From assembly GCF_017792025.1 (NCBI RefSeq), contig NZ_CP046956.1, forward strand, positions 2,356,001-2,420,000: a stretch of DNA of 64,000 nt, read 5' to 3'. Of the stretch, positions 18,220 through 28,741 are shown in pieces (position 1 is the stretch's first letter; every line of letters begins with the position of its first letter). The DNA is from Sediminibacillus dalangtanensis. GTDB lineage: Bacteria; Bacillota; Bacilli; Bacillales; Amphibacillaceae. A program made the translations under genes and the position numbers. Under the pieces are notes generated by a model that searched no databases, was not told the origin of the DNA, and saw only the letters and a program-made list of their open reading frames with translations.

Positions 18220-18516
18220 GAAATGGAGAGTACTTAAACTGTAAACAAGCAGTTACTTCCTGGTAAGGGAAAGCGGTTCAGTCAAACAAAATAATCGGGG
18301 CTCAATCAGCGAAAGTAGAGTATGATTAAGCGGACGGACGACCTATTCATTTACCGAGCCACTTCCCAGGCTCCGGGAAGCTTGTTTAGGAGGGATATAA
18401 CACGGTGAGGCTCCGGAATGCTAAAAAAGCTCGAGGTGGCTCACCAGCCCCGCCTACGGAAAGCGCAGTTTCGTTCCACAGCCGGTGGTTTAGCACAGCT
18501 CAAAGAATCTTTCCAT
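18220..18516. other. Convergent non-coding gap with GC-rich repeat remnant
   Basis: About 300 bases between spoVB and the convergent yetF-like gene. CTTCCC and GGGAAG at 18362-18380 form a short hairpin that may end spoVB. From about 18420 to 18470 GGCTCACCAGCCCCGCCTAC and GGAAAGCGCAG match the family B repeat (compare 27810-27840 and 62625-62655). No gene is seen. Confidence 0.5.
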
Positions 18517-19185
18517 CTATTTTTTTTCGTTTTTTATATCGACAAATATTTGGCCATCTTTGTCGATACTGCAAAAAGAGACCTGCTCGACAGTGAGATC
18601 CCGCTTTTTCACTTCTCCCATTAGCCAGTCTTCGCTTTTATCGATTTTTTCCAAAGCACCATACTGGATTTTTCCGTCCACGATCACTGGTACAACATAC
18701 CCTTCCGATGAAATACCATCACTGCCATTAACCGACTTTTCAAATATGGATAATTTACCGGAAGCTTCAAGAATCGCAAATTCAACATCTTGAATACTTT
18801 TGGTGCCGTTTTCCCGCAGCTGCTGCATCAAATCATTAAAATTGTATCGTTGTTTTCGCATTTCATGCTCATCGATTTTCCCTTTTGAAATGATCACAGA
18901 AGGTTTGCCTTCAAACCATCCACGAAATCGCTGGTTTTTCAATGATGCCCAGGCAGTAAAACGCTGAATGAGCAGCAAAATAGTCATGGGTATGATAGCT
19001 TGGGCGATATTCGACTTGGGTTCCTCGATAGCAAACACCGCCATTTCCCCTACCATGATGAATACAACGATATCCAGCAGGCTTAATTCTCCGATTTCCC
19101 TTTTTCCCATCAACCGAAAAATCACCACGATGATTAAATAGGTAAAAACAGTGCGGAATATTATCTTCCCCAGTTCAATTTCCAT
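18517..19185 (-). CDS. DUF421/YetF-family membrane protein
   Basis: A 222-aa protein with three N-terminal membrane segments (about residues 5-75) including RLMGKREIGELSLLDIVVFI, a signature of the YetF/DUF421 family, and a soluble C-terminal part with SVIISKGKIDEHEMRKQRYN and LREN. B. subtilis has a paralogue (yrbG) in the same neighbourhood. Function not established. The ATG at 19185 lies eight bases from GGGAAGGAA; a longer frame to 19209 begins with GTG and overlaps that site. Confidence 0.88.
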   Translation of the reverse strand: MEIELGKIIFRTVFTYLIIVVIFRLMGKREIGELSLLDIVVFIMVGEMAVFAIEEPKSNIAQAIIPMTILLLIQRFTAWASLKNQRFRGWFEGKPSVIISKGKIDEHEMRKQRYNFNDLMQQLRENGTKSIQDVEFAILEASGKLSIFEKSVNGSDGISSEGYVVPVIVDGKIQYGALEKIDKSEDWLMGEVKKRDLTVEQVSFCSIDKDGQIFVDIKNEKK

Positions 19186-19263
19186 AAACAAGTTCCTTCC
19201 CACAATCACAGTTACAGTTATTATTGCTAATAGACTGGATTTTATGCTGAAGATAATGCTTGC

Positions 19264-20562
19264 TTACAAGCCTTGCTGGAAAGGAACCAGATAGCGAAAA
19301 TAAATATAAACGGTCGATACAATTAAAGAAAGGATTACGAGCGGAATTCCATAGCAAAGAAACCGTATAAAAGGGATACGCTGTCCATTCCCCTCCGCAA
19401 GTCCCGCTACCACCACATTGGCAGATGCCCCGATCAATGTCCCGTTACCTCCCAGGCAAGCTCCCAATGCCAACGACCACCAGAGTGGATCCAGGTTCGC
19501 CATCCCGTATGATTGAAATTCCTTTACCACTGGTATCATTGCAGCAACAAACGGGATATTATCGATAATCCCAGAGAAAAGGCCGGCCGTCCATAAAATC
19601 AGCAAAGCTGTAAAGGGCAAGTCCCCTTCTGTCAGCATCATAATTCCCCTGGCCAATTCATCAATGACTCCTACTTTCTCCAATCCACCGACAAGCATGA
19701 ATAACCCGATAAAGAAAAATAAAGTGATCCATTCCACCTCTTGAAATACTTTTTCTGTACCCGCTTCCTGGTCAGTGAGAAGAAGTAATAAAAGTGCTCC
19801 CGCGACTGCTACAGTCGTCAATTCAATATGAAACACAGGATGAAGCAAAAATCCTGTGATGGTCAGTAGTAAAACCGTCACCGACTGATACAACATCGGT
19901 GTCTTCTTTAAATAAGTCGTTCCATCCAATTCCATCAACTGGTCAATTCGGTCCTCGTTTTTCTGCAATTTATTCCGAAATAAAAGAATAATAGAAAACA
20001 TCATGACAGCAAACAACAAGACAACAACCGGTCCTAGATGAACAATAAACGAAAGGAATGTTAAGTGCTCGACCGCCTGGCCGATCATGATATTCGGGGG
20101 GTCCCCGATCAAGGTGGCGGTGCCTCCGATATTGGCGCTAAAAATGATTGTCAGTAAATACGGGAATGCAGGAAGCTGCAGCAGCCTGGTCAATGTCAAA
20201 ACAATCGGAACAAACAGGAGTACGGTTGTCACGTTATCGAGCAAGGCAGAGCCAAGAGCGGTAAGGATAGAACAGCCAACCAGCAGGGGGATGGGATCCC
20301 CATGTACTCTCTGAGCAAATGTAATTGCAATAAATTCAAACAGCCCCGTTTTTTTCGTAATCGAAACGAGTACCATCATCGAGAACAATAACGCAATGGT
20401 GTTCCAATCGATGTAATGCGTATAAGCATCTTCCCACTGATAAATGCCAGTAAGCAGAAGCAGAACTCCTCCAGATAAAGCAACAAGTGCCCGGTTGATT
20501 TTCTCGGTCATGATGAAAAAATAACTGATAATAAATATAGCAATGGCTACCACTGCAGACAT
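19264..20562 (-). CDS. ArsB/NhaD-type ion transporter
   Basis: A 432-aa permease with about eleven membrane segments of the ion-transporter superfamily. Signature pieces are GDPPNIMIGQAVEHL (about residues 155-169) and, symmetrically, NGTLIGASANVVVAGLAEGNG split around about 380-400; both are the helical hairpins that bind substrate in this fold. Related proteins carry arsenite, sodium/proton or dicarboxylates, and the substrate cannot be told from sequence. The ATG at 20562 follows AAGGGGAG. Downstream is the YetF-like gene 78 bases away. Confidence 0.85.
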   Translation of the reverse strand: MSAVVAIAIFIISYFFIMTEKINRALVALSGGVLLLLTGIYQWEDAYTHYIDWNTIALLFSMMVLVSITKKTGLFEFIAITFAQRVHGDPIPLLVGCSILTALGSALLDNVTTVLLFVPIVLTLTRLLQLPAFPYLLTIIFSANIGGTATLIGDPPNIMIGQAVEHLTFLSFIVHLGPVVVLLFAVMMFSIILLFRNKLQKNEDRIDQLMELDGTTYLKKTPMLYQSVTVLLLTITGFLLHPVFHIELTTVAVAGALLLLLLTDQEAGTEKVFQEVEWITLFFFIGLFMLVGGLEKVGVIDELARGIMMLTEGDLPFTALLILWTAGLFSGIIDNIPFVAAMIPVVKEFQSYGMANLDPLWWSLALGACLGGNGTLIGASANVVVAGLAEGNGQRIPFIRFLCYGIPLVILSLIVSTVYIYFRYLVPFQQGL

Positions 20563-20723
20563 GTTTTTCTCCCCTTCCTGCCGATAACACTTCCTGTTCG
20601 AACTTCCCTTTTAAAAATCCATTACTATGAATGTATTCACAGCTTGGGCAAATATTTAATTCTAATTTAAAAAAACGCGAATAAGCTTTTACAAAAGGGA
20701 CAAACACATAGGGAGGTAATCAG

Positions 20724-21110
20724 ATGGCACGAGCACGAATGACCGCGCTTCTTTATGGATGGATTACGGCACTGGGAATTATCCTGGCAGCAAGCCTGAT
20801 TTTATCCATGCTGTTGAAGTTCACCAGTTTTGGGGAGGCCGAATTGAATTGGACGACTATTGCAATCAGTATTGCGGCACTATTCATCGGCGGGCTTATT
20901 GCTGGCCTGAAAGGGAAGGAAAAGGGATGGATATTGGGGTCTCTGACAGGATTGGGCTTTATCCTTTTTATTCTGCTTTATCAATATCTTGGATACCGTA
21001 CGGGAATTAGGCTGGAACAGCTCGTGCATTACGGGGGATTCTTAGCGGCGTCAGTAATCGGAGGCATGCTGGGTGTTAATTTAAGCTCGGAAAGTAATAC
21101 TTCCAAATAG
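20724..21110 (+). CDS. TIGR04086 family membrane protein (YrzE-like)
   Basis: A 128-aa protein with four predicted membrane segments (about residues 10-30, 42-62, 68-90, 100-120) and small glycine-rich turns such as FIGGLIAGLKGKEKGWILGS. This pattern matches the TIGR04086/YrzE family found beside yajC in Bacillales. Function unknown. The ATG follows GGGAGGTAATCAG. It is divergent from the ArsB/NhaD gene and convergent with yajC, with a family A repeat in the gap downstream. Confidence 0.82.
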   Translation: MARARMTALLYGWITALGIILAASLILSMLLKFTSFGEAELNWTTIAISIAALFIGGLIAGLKGKEKGWILGSLTGLGFILFILLYQYLGYRTGIRLEQLVHYGGFLAASVIGGMLGVNLSSESNTSK

Positions 21111-21358
21111 TAGCAAAGCTTGAGGAAGCGTAAAACCCGCTTCTGCCAGTTTCTATCATTCGGAACAAGACCGGACGAATTCGAGTCTTGTTTCTTTTAT
21201 TATTTCTAATATTATTTTCACCCTAGCTCCCAGAAACACATCATTCTTCCATTCATCTGTCCTATGCATAGGAGGGGAGCACCCAGCTTCAGGGTTTCAT
21301 TCCCAAAGTTCTGCTTTCTCTGTATATAAAGGCAACGAAATATAAGAAGAACGAGGAC

Positions 21359-21530
21359 AAAAGCGCAAGCGCCTTGCTCACCCCCGACAAGCTTAAGAAC
21401 AGCCTCGGCGTGTCGCTTTTTGCCACACAGAGGGTGGGCTTAAGACCTCGAGGGGGTAGGCGCTGGATCTGGACGTGGCTGGTTCAGCCAATAATTATCC
21501 ACAGACAGTTAAATTTATAATTTCCTATAC
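21359..21530 (+). repeat. Dispersed repeat family A, copy 3 (with DnaA box)
   Basis: Nearly identical to copies at 6058 and 35065, differing at only a few positions such as GTGTCGC for GTGGCGC and GGATCT for GGAGCT. It keeps a perfect TTATCCACA at 21495-21503 and the AT-rich tail. It lies between convergent genes, directly beyond the yajC terminator. Confidence 0.92.
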
Positions 21531-21536
21531 GATAAA

Positions 21537-21578
21537 AAACTCCGATGCTCCCATATATAGGGAAGCGTATCGGAGTTT
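21537..21578 (-). terminator. Terminator after yajC
   Basis: On the minus strand AAACTCCGATACGCTTCCC and GGGAGCATCGGAGTTTTTT form a long stem around TATATAT, ending in a T-run, 23 bases past the yajC stop. Confidence 0.88.
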
Positions 21579-21600
21579 GTAAAAACAAAATCTTTTGATC

Positions 21601-21864
21601 TTAATCTTGAGAAATTACATCTCTCACCGCGGAACGGTCGTATGTAATCTTTGTACCATCCTGGGTAGTCAAAACGAGTGTACCCTCGTCCAGCGCATGC
21701 ACGGTTCCATGCATGCCACCAATCGTGATGATTTTATCCCCTTTTTTCAGATCTGACTGCATTTGGCGAACTTGCTTTTGCTTCTTTTGCTGCGGACGGA
21801 TCAAAAGAAAATAAAAAATAACGAACATTAAAATGATCGGTGCTAATGATGCTAAAATATCCAT
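21601..21864 (-). CDS. yajC: Preprotein translocase subunit YajC
   Basis: An 87-aa single-span membrane protein associated with SecDF. The N-terminal hydrophobic helix (residues 5-20) is followed by FYFLLIRPQQKKQKQ, the family hallmark, and by a small SH3-like domain with LKKGDKIITIGGMHGTV. Length is normal. It is the last gene of a tgt-yajC unit with a clear terminator downstream. The ATG follows GGGAGGAAATACG. Confidence 0.96.
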   Translation of the reverse strand: MDILASLAPIILMFVIFYFLLIRPQQKKQKQVRQMQSDLKKGDKIITIGGMHGTVHALDEGTLVLTTQDGTKITYDRSAVRDVISQD

Positions 21865-21879
21865 CGTATTTCCTCCCTT

Positions 21880-23034
<1,155 letters not shown>

Positions 23035-23049
23035 TCATCAATATGTGGG

Positions 23050-24078
23050 TTATACAATCAGCATAGCGTCTCCAAAGCTGAAAAAACGGTAACGTTGGTC
23101 GACTGCCTCTCGATATGCTTTCAGGATGAAATCCTTACCGGCCAACGCGCTTACCAGCATGATCAAAGTCGATTTCGGAAGATGGAAATTCGTAATGAGC
23201 CCGTCGATTGCCGTAAAACGATAAGGAGGATAGATGAATATATCCGTCCAGCCGCTAGCTTGTGTGAATAACCCATCATTGTCACGGGTGATGGTTTCCA
23301 GTGTTCTAGTTGAAGTCGTCCCGACAGAAATGATTTTCCCACCAGCCGCTTTAATTCTATTTAACTGGTCCGCCGTTTCCTTGGACATGTGATAAAACTC
23401 ACTATGCATATCATGTTCTTCAATACTATCCACACTGACCGGCCGAAAAGTCCCCAAACCGACATGAAGTGTAACGAAGGCAAGCTCGACACCTTTCGCC
23501 TTAATCCGTTCAAGCAGTTCCTCGGTAAAGTGAAGTCCGGCTGTAGGCGCTGCCGCTGAGCCTTCTTCTTTTGCATAGACTGTTTGGTACCTGTCCTTAT
23601 CCGGCAGTTGCTCCTTTATGTATGGAGGGAGCGGCATTTCGCCAAGCTGTTCGAGCACTTCTAGAAAAATTCCGTCGTATTCAAACCGGACGACTCTTCC
23701 ACCGTGTTCTTTGACCCCAGTGCAGACTGCCCGCAGTTGTCCGTCTCCGAATGTAATGACTGTTCCTTCTTTCACTTTTTTAGCAGGTTTCGCTAGCACT
23801 TCCCACTCATCCTGCTGCTGTTGGTGAAGCAGCAATACTTCTATTTTTCCGCCCGTATCCTGTTTGCTGCCATAGAGTCTGGCCGGCAATACCTTTGTAT
23901 CATTCAATACAAGACAATCGCCAGGAGACAAATAATCAATCACATCGGAAAAGTGTTGATGATTGATTGTCTGTTTCTGTCGATCCATCACAAGCAAACG
24001 GGAGGCTGTCCGATCCTCCAATGGTGTTTGAGCAATTAATTCCTCTGGTAAGTCAAAATCAAAATCATTTATATCCAT
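23050..24078 (-). CDS. queA: S-adenosylmethionine:tRNA ribosyltransferase-isomerase
   Basis: Converts preQ1-34 in tRNA to epoxyqueuosine with the ribosyl group of SAM. The 342-aa protein shows [18 protein letters not shown] at the N-terminus, [12 protein letters not shown] (about 60-71), the signature [14 protein letters not shown] (about 175-188), [10 protein letters not shown] and GTTSTRTLE. Length equals that of B. subtilis QueA. The ATG at 24078 is seven bases from AAGGAG; a TTG six bases upstream is too close to it. tgt follows 33 bases downstream. Confidence 0.97.
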   Translation of the reverse strand: MDINDFDFDLPEELIAQTPLEDRTASRLLVMDRQKQTINHQHFSDVIDYLSPGDCLVLNDTKVLPARLYGSKQDTGGKIEVLLLHQQQQDEWEVLAKPAKKVKEGTVITFGDGQLRAVCTGVKEHGGRVVRFEYDGIFLEVLEQLGEMPLPPYIKEQLPDKDRYQTVYAKEEGSAAAPTAGLHFTEELLERIKAKGVELAFVTLHVGLGTFRPVSVDSIEEHDMHSEFYHMSKETADQLNRIKAAGGKIISVGTTSTRTLETITRDNDGLFTQASGWTDIFIYPPYRFTAIDGLITNFHLPKSTLIMLVSALAGKDFILKAYREAVDQRYRFFSFGDAMLIV

Positions 24079-24097
24079 TTTCAATCTCCTTACTCTA

Positions 24098-24298
24098 TTA
24101 TCGGAACTTCCCTATAATAAACAAAATCACCGATAAGATGATACTGACCACAATTGATGTCATGATCGGAAAGTGGAAGGACACATTCCCTTTTTTAAAA
24201 CTAATATCGCCAGGAAGTCTGCCGAATATCCCCCACAGCATTCCGATGATGATAAAAACAACTCCTATTACAATAAATAGTTTTCCCATTCCGGTCAA
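24098..24298 (-). CDS. DUF2905 family small membrane protein
   Basis: A 66-aa protein with two membrane helices (about residues 6-24 and 46-63) separated by [20 protein letters not shown], the recognisable core of DUF2905. Function unknown. The proposed TTG start overlaps the ruvB stop codon (TTGA), and GGGAGGTG eight bases upstream supports it; an in-frame ATG at 24289 is the alternative. Coupling to ruvB and position before queA match B. subtilis. Confidence 0.82.
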   Translation of the reverse strand: MTGMGKLFIVIGVVFIIIGMLWGIFGRLPGDISFKKGNVSFHFPIMTSIVVSIILSVILFIIGKFR

Positions 24299-25296
24299 GC
24301 TTTCGGCACCTCCCGGTTGAAGTGGTGATATGCTTTGGCAGTGACCTGCCTGCCTCTAGGCGTCCGCTGAATGAACCCAGTCTGCAGAAGGAACGGTTCA
24401 TACACATCTTCGATTGTCTGGGATTCTTCACCGATAGTCGCTGAAATGGTGTCCAGACCAACAGGACCTCCGTTAAATCCATCCATTATACCCAGCAGTA
24501 ATTTATGGTCGACATGATCCAGGCCGGCAACATCTACTTGAAGCATTTCCAACGCAGTTTCGGTTGTTTGTTGTGAAATGATTGGCTCCCCCTTCACCTG
24601 TGATATATCTCTGACCCTTCTCAGCAATCTGTTGGCAATTCGAGGCGTGCCCCTGGACCGTCGGGCGATCTCAATAGCCGCTTCTTTTTCAATTCCTACT
24701 TGGAAAATATCTGCAGTTCTCTCCACAATAGCGCATAAATCTTTTGTTTCATAATATTCCAACCGACTGAGGACTCCAAAACGATCGCGCAACGGAGCTG
24801 TCAGCAACCCTGCACGGGTCGTAGCACCGACAAGCGTGAACGGCGGCAAATCAAGCCGTACAGAGCGGGCACTGGAACCTGATCCTATTACAATATCAAG
24901 GCAAAAATCCTCCATGGCGGGGTAAAGAATTTCTTCTACCGCCCTGGGCAGCCGGTGAATTTCATCGATGAACAACACATCTCCGGCTTCCAATGAAGAA
25001 AGTATGGCAGCCAGGTCACCTGCTTTCTCGATCGCGGGTCCTGATGTGGTACGAAATTGCACCCCCATTTCGTTGGCTATGATGGAAGCCAATGTCGTTT
25101 TCCCAAGCCCGGGAGGTCCGTAAAGCAAAACGTGATCAAGCGGCTCATTTCTCATTTTGGCTGCCTCTATAAAGATGCGCAAGTTACCCTTTGCCTTGTC
25201 TTGTCCAATATACTGTGCAAGGTTGATTGGGCGCAGGCTAAGCTCCATCGACTGATCATCTTCCTGCAATTCGCCGGAAATCATTCGTTCTTCCAC
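24295..25296 (-). CDS. ruvB: Holliday junction branch migration helicase RuvB
   Basis: AAA+ motor of 333 aa that drives branch migration with RuvA. Walker [12 protein letters not shown] (about residues 60-70), Walker [10 protein letters not shown] (about 108-116), sensor 1 LVGATTRAG and arginine-finger region APLRDRFGV are all present, then a winged-helix domain with [12 protein letters not shown] at the C-terminus. The start is a GTG at 25296 after AAGGGGAG. It follows ruvA by about 60 bases and shares its LexA-type promoter. Confidence 0.98.
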   Translation of the reverse strand: MEERMISGELQEDDQSMELSLRPINLAQYIGQDKAKGNLRIFIEAAKMRNEPLDHVLLYGPPGLGKTTLASIIANEMGVQFRTTSGPAIEKAGDLAAILSSLEAGDVLFIDEIHRLPRAVEEILYPAMEDFCLDIVIGSGSSARSVRLDLPPFTLVGATTRAGLLTAPLRDRFGVLSRLEYYETKDLCAIVERTADIFQVGIEKEAAIEIARRSRGTPRIANRLLRRVRDISQVKGEPIISQQTTETALEMLQVDVAGLDHVDHKLLLGIMDGFNGGPVGLDTISATIGEESQTIEDVYEPFLLQTGFIQRTPRGRQVTAKAYHHFNREVPKA

Positions 25297-25355
25297 GTTA
25301 TCTCCCCTTTACCAATAAGAAGTTCTCTCTGGCTGATCCTATTATGGCACAGCAC

Positions 25356-25970
25356 TTATTTCATCAACAAAGCCAATCCTTTCCGGATATAAGGATCGGG
25401 ATTTTCATGTTGTTCCTGTCTCAATGTCGGTACGATTGCTTTTACTTCGCGTTCGGAATATCCCAATGCCTTCATAGCAGCAATCGCTTCCTCTAAGGCA
25501 TTGTTTTGTCCCTGGAGAGCCTCCTCTTCCGAAGACCGGTCGGCAGTTTCAACAGCGACGGCTGCAAATCCATCTGGCAACTTACCCTTCAAATCAAGAA
25601 TCATTTGGCGGGCTGTTTTTTTTCCGATTCCCGGGAATTGGGTCAAAAATTTGTCATCTTCCCTTTCAATAGCCGATACAAATTCTTCCACCCGTACAGA
25701 AGCAAGAACGGCCAGCGCCCCTTTGGGACCAATACCTGAAACATTCAGGAGCTTGGAAAACAATAATTTGTCATCTGTTTTTTTAAAACCGAACAATGTT
25801 TGATTGTCTTCTCTGACGTAATGATACGTATAAATCAGCACTTGCTCACCCAATACGTCCTGAAATGCGAATGGATTTGCACAAATGATTTCATAACCAA
25901 CTCCATTCGCTTCTACAATTACAGCTTCTTCATTCACTGCTTCCAAATTTCCTTTTATGTATGCAATCAT
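25356..25970 (-). CDS. ruvA: Holliday junction DNA-binding subunit RuvA
   Basis: Junction-recognition subunit of 204 aa. The N-terminal OB-fold (1-62), two helix-hairpin-helix motifs (LLNVSGIGPKGALAVLAS and FPGIGKKTARQMILDL, about 73-130) and the C-terminal RuvB-contact domain (ALGYSEREVKAIVP, about 160-200) are in normal order. The ATG follows GGGGAGAATAATCGTA. A LexA-type box overlaps the promoter 50 bases upstream, so SOS induction is expected. Confidence 0.97.
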   Translation of the reverse strand: MIAYIKGNLEAVNEEAVIVEANGVGYEIICANPFAFQDVLGEQVLIYTYHYVREDNQTLFGFKKTDDKLLFSKLLNVSGIGPKGALAVLASVRVEEFVSAIEREDDKFLTQFPGIGKKTARQMILDLKGKLPDGFAAVAVETADRSSEEEALQGQNNALEEAIAAMKALGYSEREVKAIVPTLRQEQHENPDPYIRKGLALLMK

Positions 25971-26007
25971 TACGATTATTCTCCCCTATCAACAATAGCC
26001 TGTATCT

Positions 26008-26037
26008 ATCTTACCATACAAGCGTATGTTCGTATAA
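26008..26037 (-). promoter_or_regulatory. ruvAB promoter overlapping a LexA (SOS) box
   Basis: On the minus strand CGAACATACGCTTG (26019-26032) matches 13 of 14 positions of the Bacillus LexA consensus CGAACRNRYGTTYG. It lies in the spacer between TTATAC (26032-26037) and TAAGAT (26008-26013), where bound LexA would block polymerase. LexA control of ruvAB is known in B. subtilis. Confidence 0.8.
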
Positions 26038-26093
26038 CTGTTTTCTTCCTCCAGCATACTTCGGTAATGAAGGCAGCTTCATTGCAACACGGT

Positions 26094-26124
26094 AAAAAGG
26101 ATTCCGGCTGGAAACCGGAATCCT
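26094..26124 (-). terminator. Terminator after bofC
   Basis: On the minus strand AGGATTCCGG, a 7-base loop and CCGGAATCCT form a 10-bp perfect stem followed by a T-run. It sits directly after the bofC stop and upstream of the ruvAB promoter. Confidence 0.9.
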
Positions 26125-26127
26125 CCA

Positions 26128-26685
26128 TTAACTGTTAACTGAGCGTTGAGGAGCCATACCTCGATAAGCCTCCAGAACATATTCGTAGACTTGCTTGGAA
26201 TCAATTTTGATACCATCCTGAAGCCTTTGTCTCTGATAACTCTCCAACTCACCTGTATCAATCTGATAAAAGGATTGTATCACCTGTTCATGAATCGGCA
26301 GTCCTTCAAATATAGCCAATTGATCATCTGATAAACCGAAATAACCATGTTCTTTCATATACGGGGAAATATCCGCTATTTCTTTTTTTAAGACAACCTT
26401 TCCTTCCTGCTGCTCGACTACCTGCCAATCATGGTAGTATGACCAGAAGTCTTCCATTGCCCAAATTTTTTCCTCATGTGTGCTTTCTTCTACATGTCCG
26501 TCCATGTACTGTTTCTGCAGGGTCACTTCCAATACAAGCGGTTCTTTTTGCGTAACCTGCTTTTTTTGTTCTGCTGCCCGAGTCGTCCGTTCATCAATTG
26601 ATTGCATAACTCCAATCAGTAACAATACGCTGGTTATTCCTATAACTGCTATACTGCAGACAAAAAGCTTCCGTCGTTTTCTCAC
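26128..26685 (-). CDS. bofC: BofC, forespore checkpoint regulator of pro-sigma-K processing
   Basis: Secreted forespore protein of 185 aa that delays SpoIVB signalling to the SpoIVFB protease. An N-terminal membrane/signal helix (residues 5-28) precedes the BofC N-domain and the C-domain core HGYFGLSDDQLAIFEGLP with VIQSFYQIDTGELES. Start at a GTG (26685) placed after GGGGTG; a longer frame to 26745 adds a cytoplasmic stretch without a ribosome-binding site. It is just upstream of ruvA as in B. subtilis. An inverted repeat lies immediately before the gene. Confidence 0.93.
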   Translation of the reverse strand: MRKRRKLFVCSIAVIGITSVLLLIGVMQSIDERTTRAAEQKKQVTQKEPLVLEVTLQKQYMDGHVEESTHEEKIWAMEDFWSYYHDWQVVEQQEGKVVLKKEIADISPYMKEHGYFGLSDDQLAIFEGLPIHEQVIQSFYQIDTGELESYQRQRLQDGIKIDSKQVYEYVLEAYRGMAPQRSVNS

Positions 26686-26704
26686 ACTATTCACCCCATG
26701 TGTT

Positions 26705-26742
26705 AAAATGGCTAAACCTCTATTTGACAGTTTGGCCATTTT
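26705..26742. repeat. Inverted repeat just upstream of bofC
   Basis: AAAATGGCTAAAC and GTTTGGCCATTTT are 13-base inverted arms with one mismatch around a 12-base loop. The element lies 20 bases before the bofC start and after the yebC terminator, so it covers the bofC promoter or 5' leader. No forespore promoter could be read with confidence. Confidence 0.65.
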
Positions 26743-26780
26743 CACACTTTTTATCCCAGTGAAGAGTGATCAGAGCACAG

Positions 26781-26813
26781 AAAAACCGGCTGTTTCCTAT
26801 TGGAAAGCCGGTT
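26781..26813 (-). terminator. Terminator after yebC-like gene
   Basis: On the minus strand AACCGGCTTTCC, AATAGG and AAACAGCCGGTTTTT form a stem ending in a T-run, ten bases after the stop codon. Confidence 0.85.
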
Positions 26814-26823
26814 AAGAGGCACT

Positions 26824-27573
26824 TTATAATTGGGCAAGGATTTCCTCGTCGGCGTCAAGGTTATGGTAAACATCCTGAACATCTTCGTTATCTTCCAGCA
26901 TATCGACTAGACGAATCATCTGTTTGGCTTCGTCTTCGCCGAGCGGTGAGAGTGTCTGTGGTATCATCGTCAATTCTGCCGTGGAAAATATATATCCATC
27001 CGCTTCCAATTGCTGTTTCACTTCAGAGAAGTTTTCCGGATCTGTATAGATTTCAAAAACGTCTTCCGTCGTTTCCATCTCTTCTGCGCCAGCTTCTATG
27101 GCTGCCAACAACATATCATCCTCGTCCGCGTCTGTTGTACTTCTATCAATGACGAGATAGCCTTTGCGGTCGAACATGAATGCGACACATCCGTTTTCAC
27201 CCAAGTTCCCGCCATTTTTATTGAAAGCATAGCGGACTTCTGAAGCAGTCCGGTTTTTATTATCTGTCAATGCTTTCACCATCACAGCCACCCCGCCTGG
27301 TCCGTAGCCTTCATATGTCATTTCTTCATAATTTACGCCTTCCAGGTCACCCGTCGCTTTTTTTATCGCACGATCGATATTATCATTCGGCATGTTATTT
27401 GCTTTTGCTTTGTCGACCGCCAAGCGGAGTGACGGATTCGTTTCGGGATCTCCACCGCCCTGTTTCGCAGCGACGAATATTTCCTTCGCCATCTTCATGA
27501 ATACTTTCCCGCGCTTTGCATCCTGTGCATTTTTGCGTCGTTGTATATTTTTCCATTTAGAATGACCAGCCAT
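26824..27573 (-). CDS. yebC: YebC/PmpR family protein
   Basis: A 249-aa member of the TACO1/YebC family. The N-terminal block [20 protein letters not shown] is diagnostic, followed by [20 protein letters not shown] and [18 protein letters not shown]; the acidic C-terminal domain ends [11 protein letters not shown]. The family was first described as transcription regulators, and recent work ties some members to translation of polyproline stretches. The ATG at 27573 is eight bases from AGAGGAG; the longer frame has no site. Monocistronic, with its own terminator. B. subtilis yrbC is the positional match. Confidence 0.94.
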   Translation of the reverse strand: MAGHSKWKNIQRRKNAQDAKRGKVFMKMAKEIFVAAKQGGGDPETNPSLRLAVDKAKANNMPNDNIDRAIKKATGDLEGVNYEEMTYEGYGPGGVAVMVKALTDNKNRTASEVRYAFNKNGGNLGENGCVAFMFDRKGYLVIDRSTTDADEDDMLLAAIEAGAEEMETTEDVFEIYTDPENFSEVKQQLEADGYIFSTAELTMIPQTLSPLGEDEAKQMIRLVDMLEDNEDVQDVYHNLDADEEILAQL

Positions 27574-27750
27574 AGGACATTCTCCTCTCTTAATGCTGAA
27601 TAATTCAGTCAGGCCAATGCCTGTCAAGTAAAAGTTGAGAAAAAATTCCTTTATTACTATAACATAAAATTTTCACCTTATAAACGTTTATCTTCCAGAG
27701 GAGACTGGATTCTAAGAGATAATGCTTTTGGCTTTTACACAAAAAATACG

Positions 27751-27928
27751 AACTACGCAGTAACTGTAATGGGAAGTTCCATTGCCTCTTCAAAAAGCGT
27801 GTTAAGCAACGCTCACCAGCCGCCCGCGGAAAGCGCAGGGTATTTCAACTCAAAAAAGCAGGAAGTTAGGAAGACGCATTCAAACTGTGTCGGAGTTTAT
27901 ATCAAAAGCCCCCAACAAGGTATGCGAA
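27751..27928 (+). repeat. Repeat family B, internally deleted copy
   Basis: Bases 27751-27813 match 62143-62205 with two differences, and 27814 onward (CACCAGCCGCCCGCGG, then CAGTTTATATCAAA-like sequence) matches 62628-62736. It therefore looks like a roughly 180-base deletion derivative of the roughly 590-base element near 62 kb. The gap 27574-28149 holds no gene besides this element. Confidence 0.75.
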
Positions 27929-28149
27929 TTTTGCCCAAGCCAAGAAAGGGGAGGCGTTTTGGGACTCCGATTAAGCAGGAAGCCCGCGTTATGTTTGCCA
28001 GATAGAAACTAGTTCAAACCACCGTGCACGCTGTCCAAGCATCATAAACCGGAATTGCTGCCATTCAATTTTCAATGTATTGATTTCCAGCGCAAAAAAG
28101 CCTTTGCTACAGCGACTACTGTGCAAAGGCGATGTTCCTTCAAAAAACA

Positions 28150-28668
28150 TCATCTGGCTGGTTCTCTGGCATCCCGATCCCTCATTTGATTCCAATAAAT
28201 GTCTCCAGTGTAAACGAGGACCTCTTTGCCTTCAGCTTGGCGTTCCACCTTGCTGTAAACCTTGTCTGCTATCGATGCAGCCTTGTCATCATACTCCTGA
28301 TTCAACGTAAGCGAAACGATGACACGATCTTCGGTAACGTAAACTTGAGCAAGAGTGATTTCATCAAGCTGATTTAAGTCCTCGGAAATGGTTTGAGACT
28401 GTTCATTATAAAAACCTTCCAAACGCTGCTGGCCTGGCGGCAGGTTCTCCTGGTAGCCGGTAAAATCCTGCCCTTCTTCCTGTTGGCCGTTTCGATTCTC
28501 TCCATCATCCAAGTTGCGTTCCGCTTCATCATGGGTACTATAGTCGATCGGCATGGTAGAATCTTCCATGTCCTCTCTGATCATTTGTCCTTCTTCCTGC
28601 TGATCGGAACACCCTGCTGCAAGAAGAAAGAGCAAACAACCAAAGACGAATAATAGTAGTTTATTCAA
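28150..28668 (-). CDS. YhcN/YlaJ-type sporulation lipoprotein (CoxA-like)
   Basis: A 172-aa protein with an N-terminal lipobox (LFLLAAGC, Cys-20) and an acidic, low-complexity linker rich in E, D and Q. The C-terminal domain (about residues 95-160) has ITLAQVYVTEDRVIVSLTLN and a YSKVERQAEGKEVLVYTGD stretch typical of the YhcN/YlaJ sporulation lipoprotein family. The place between safA and yebC corresponds to coxA (cortex protein) in B. subtilis, so CoxA is the best positional name. Likely in the spore cortex or membrane. Confidence 0.78.
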   Translation of the reverse strand: MNKLLLFVFGCLLFLLAAGCSDQQEEGQMIREDMEDSTMPIDYSTHDEAERNLDDGENRNGQQEEGQDFTGYQENLPPGQQRLEGFYNEQSQTISEDLNQLDEITLAQVYVTEDRVIVSLTLNQEYDDKAASIADKVYSKVERQAEGKEVLVYTGDIYWNQMRDRDAREPAR

Positions 28669-28672
28669 TAAA

Positions 28673-28718
28673 AAAACCTCCCTTACCCTGTAGAATGGGA
28701 TAAGGAAGATTTTTTAAT
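28673..28718 (-). terminator. Terminator after nadE
   Basis: On the minus strand CTTCCTTATCCC and GGGTAAGGGAG pair around ATTCTACA, followed by a seven-T run. It lies between nadE and the coxA-like start, so the two genes are probably transcribed separately. Confidence 0.8.
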
Positions 28719-28741
28719 CAGTTATTTTCTGGGAGCAGTTT

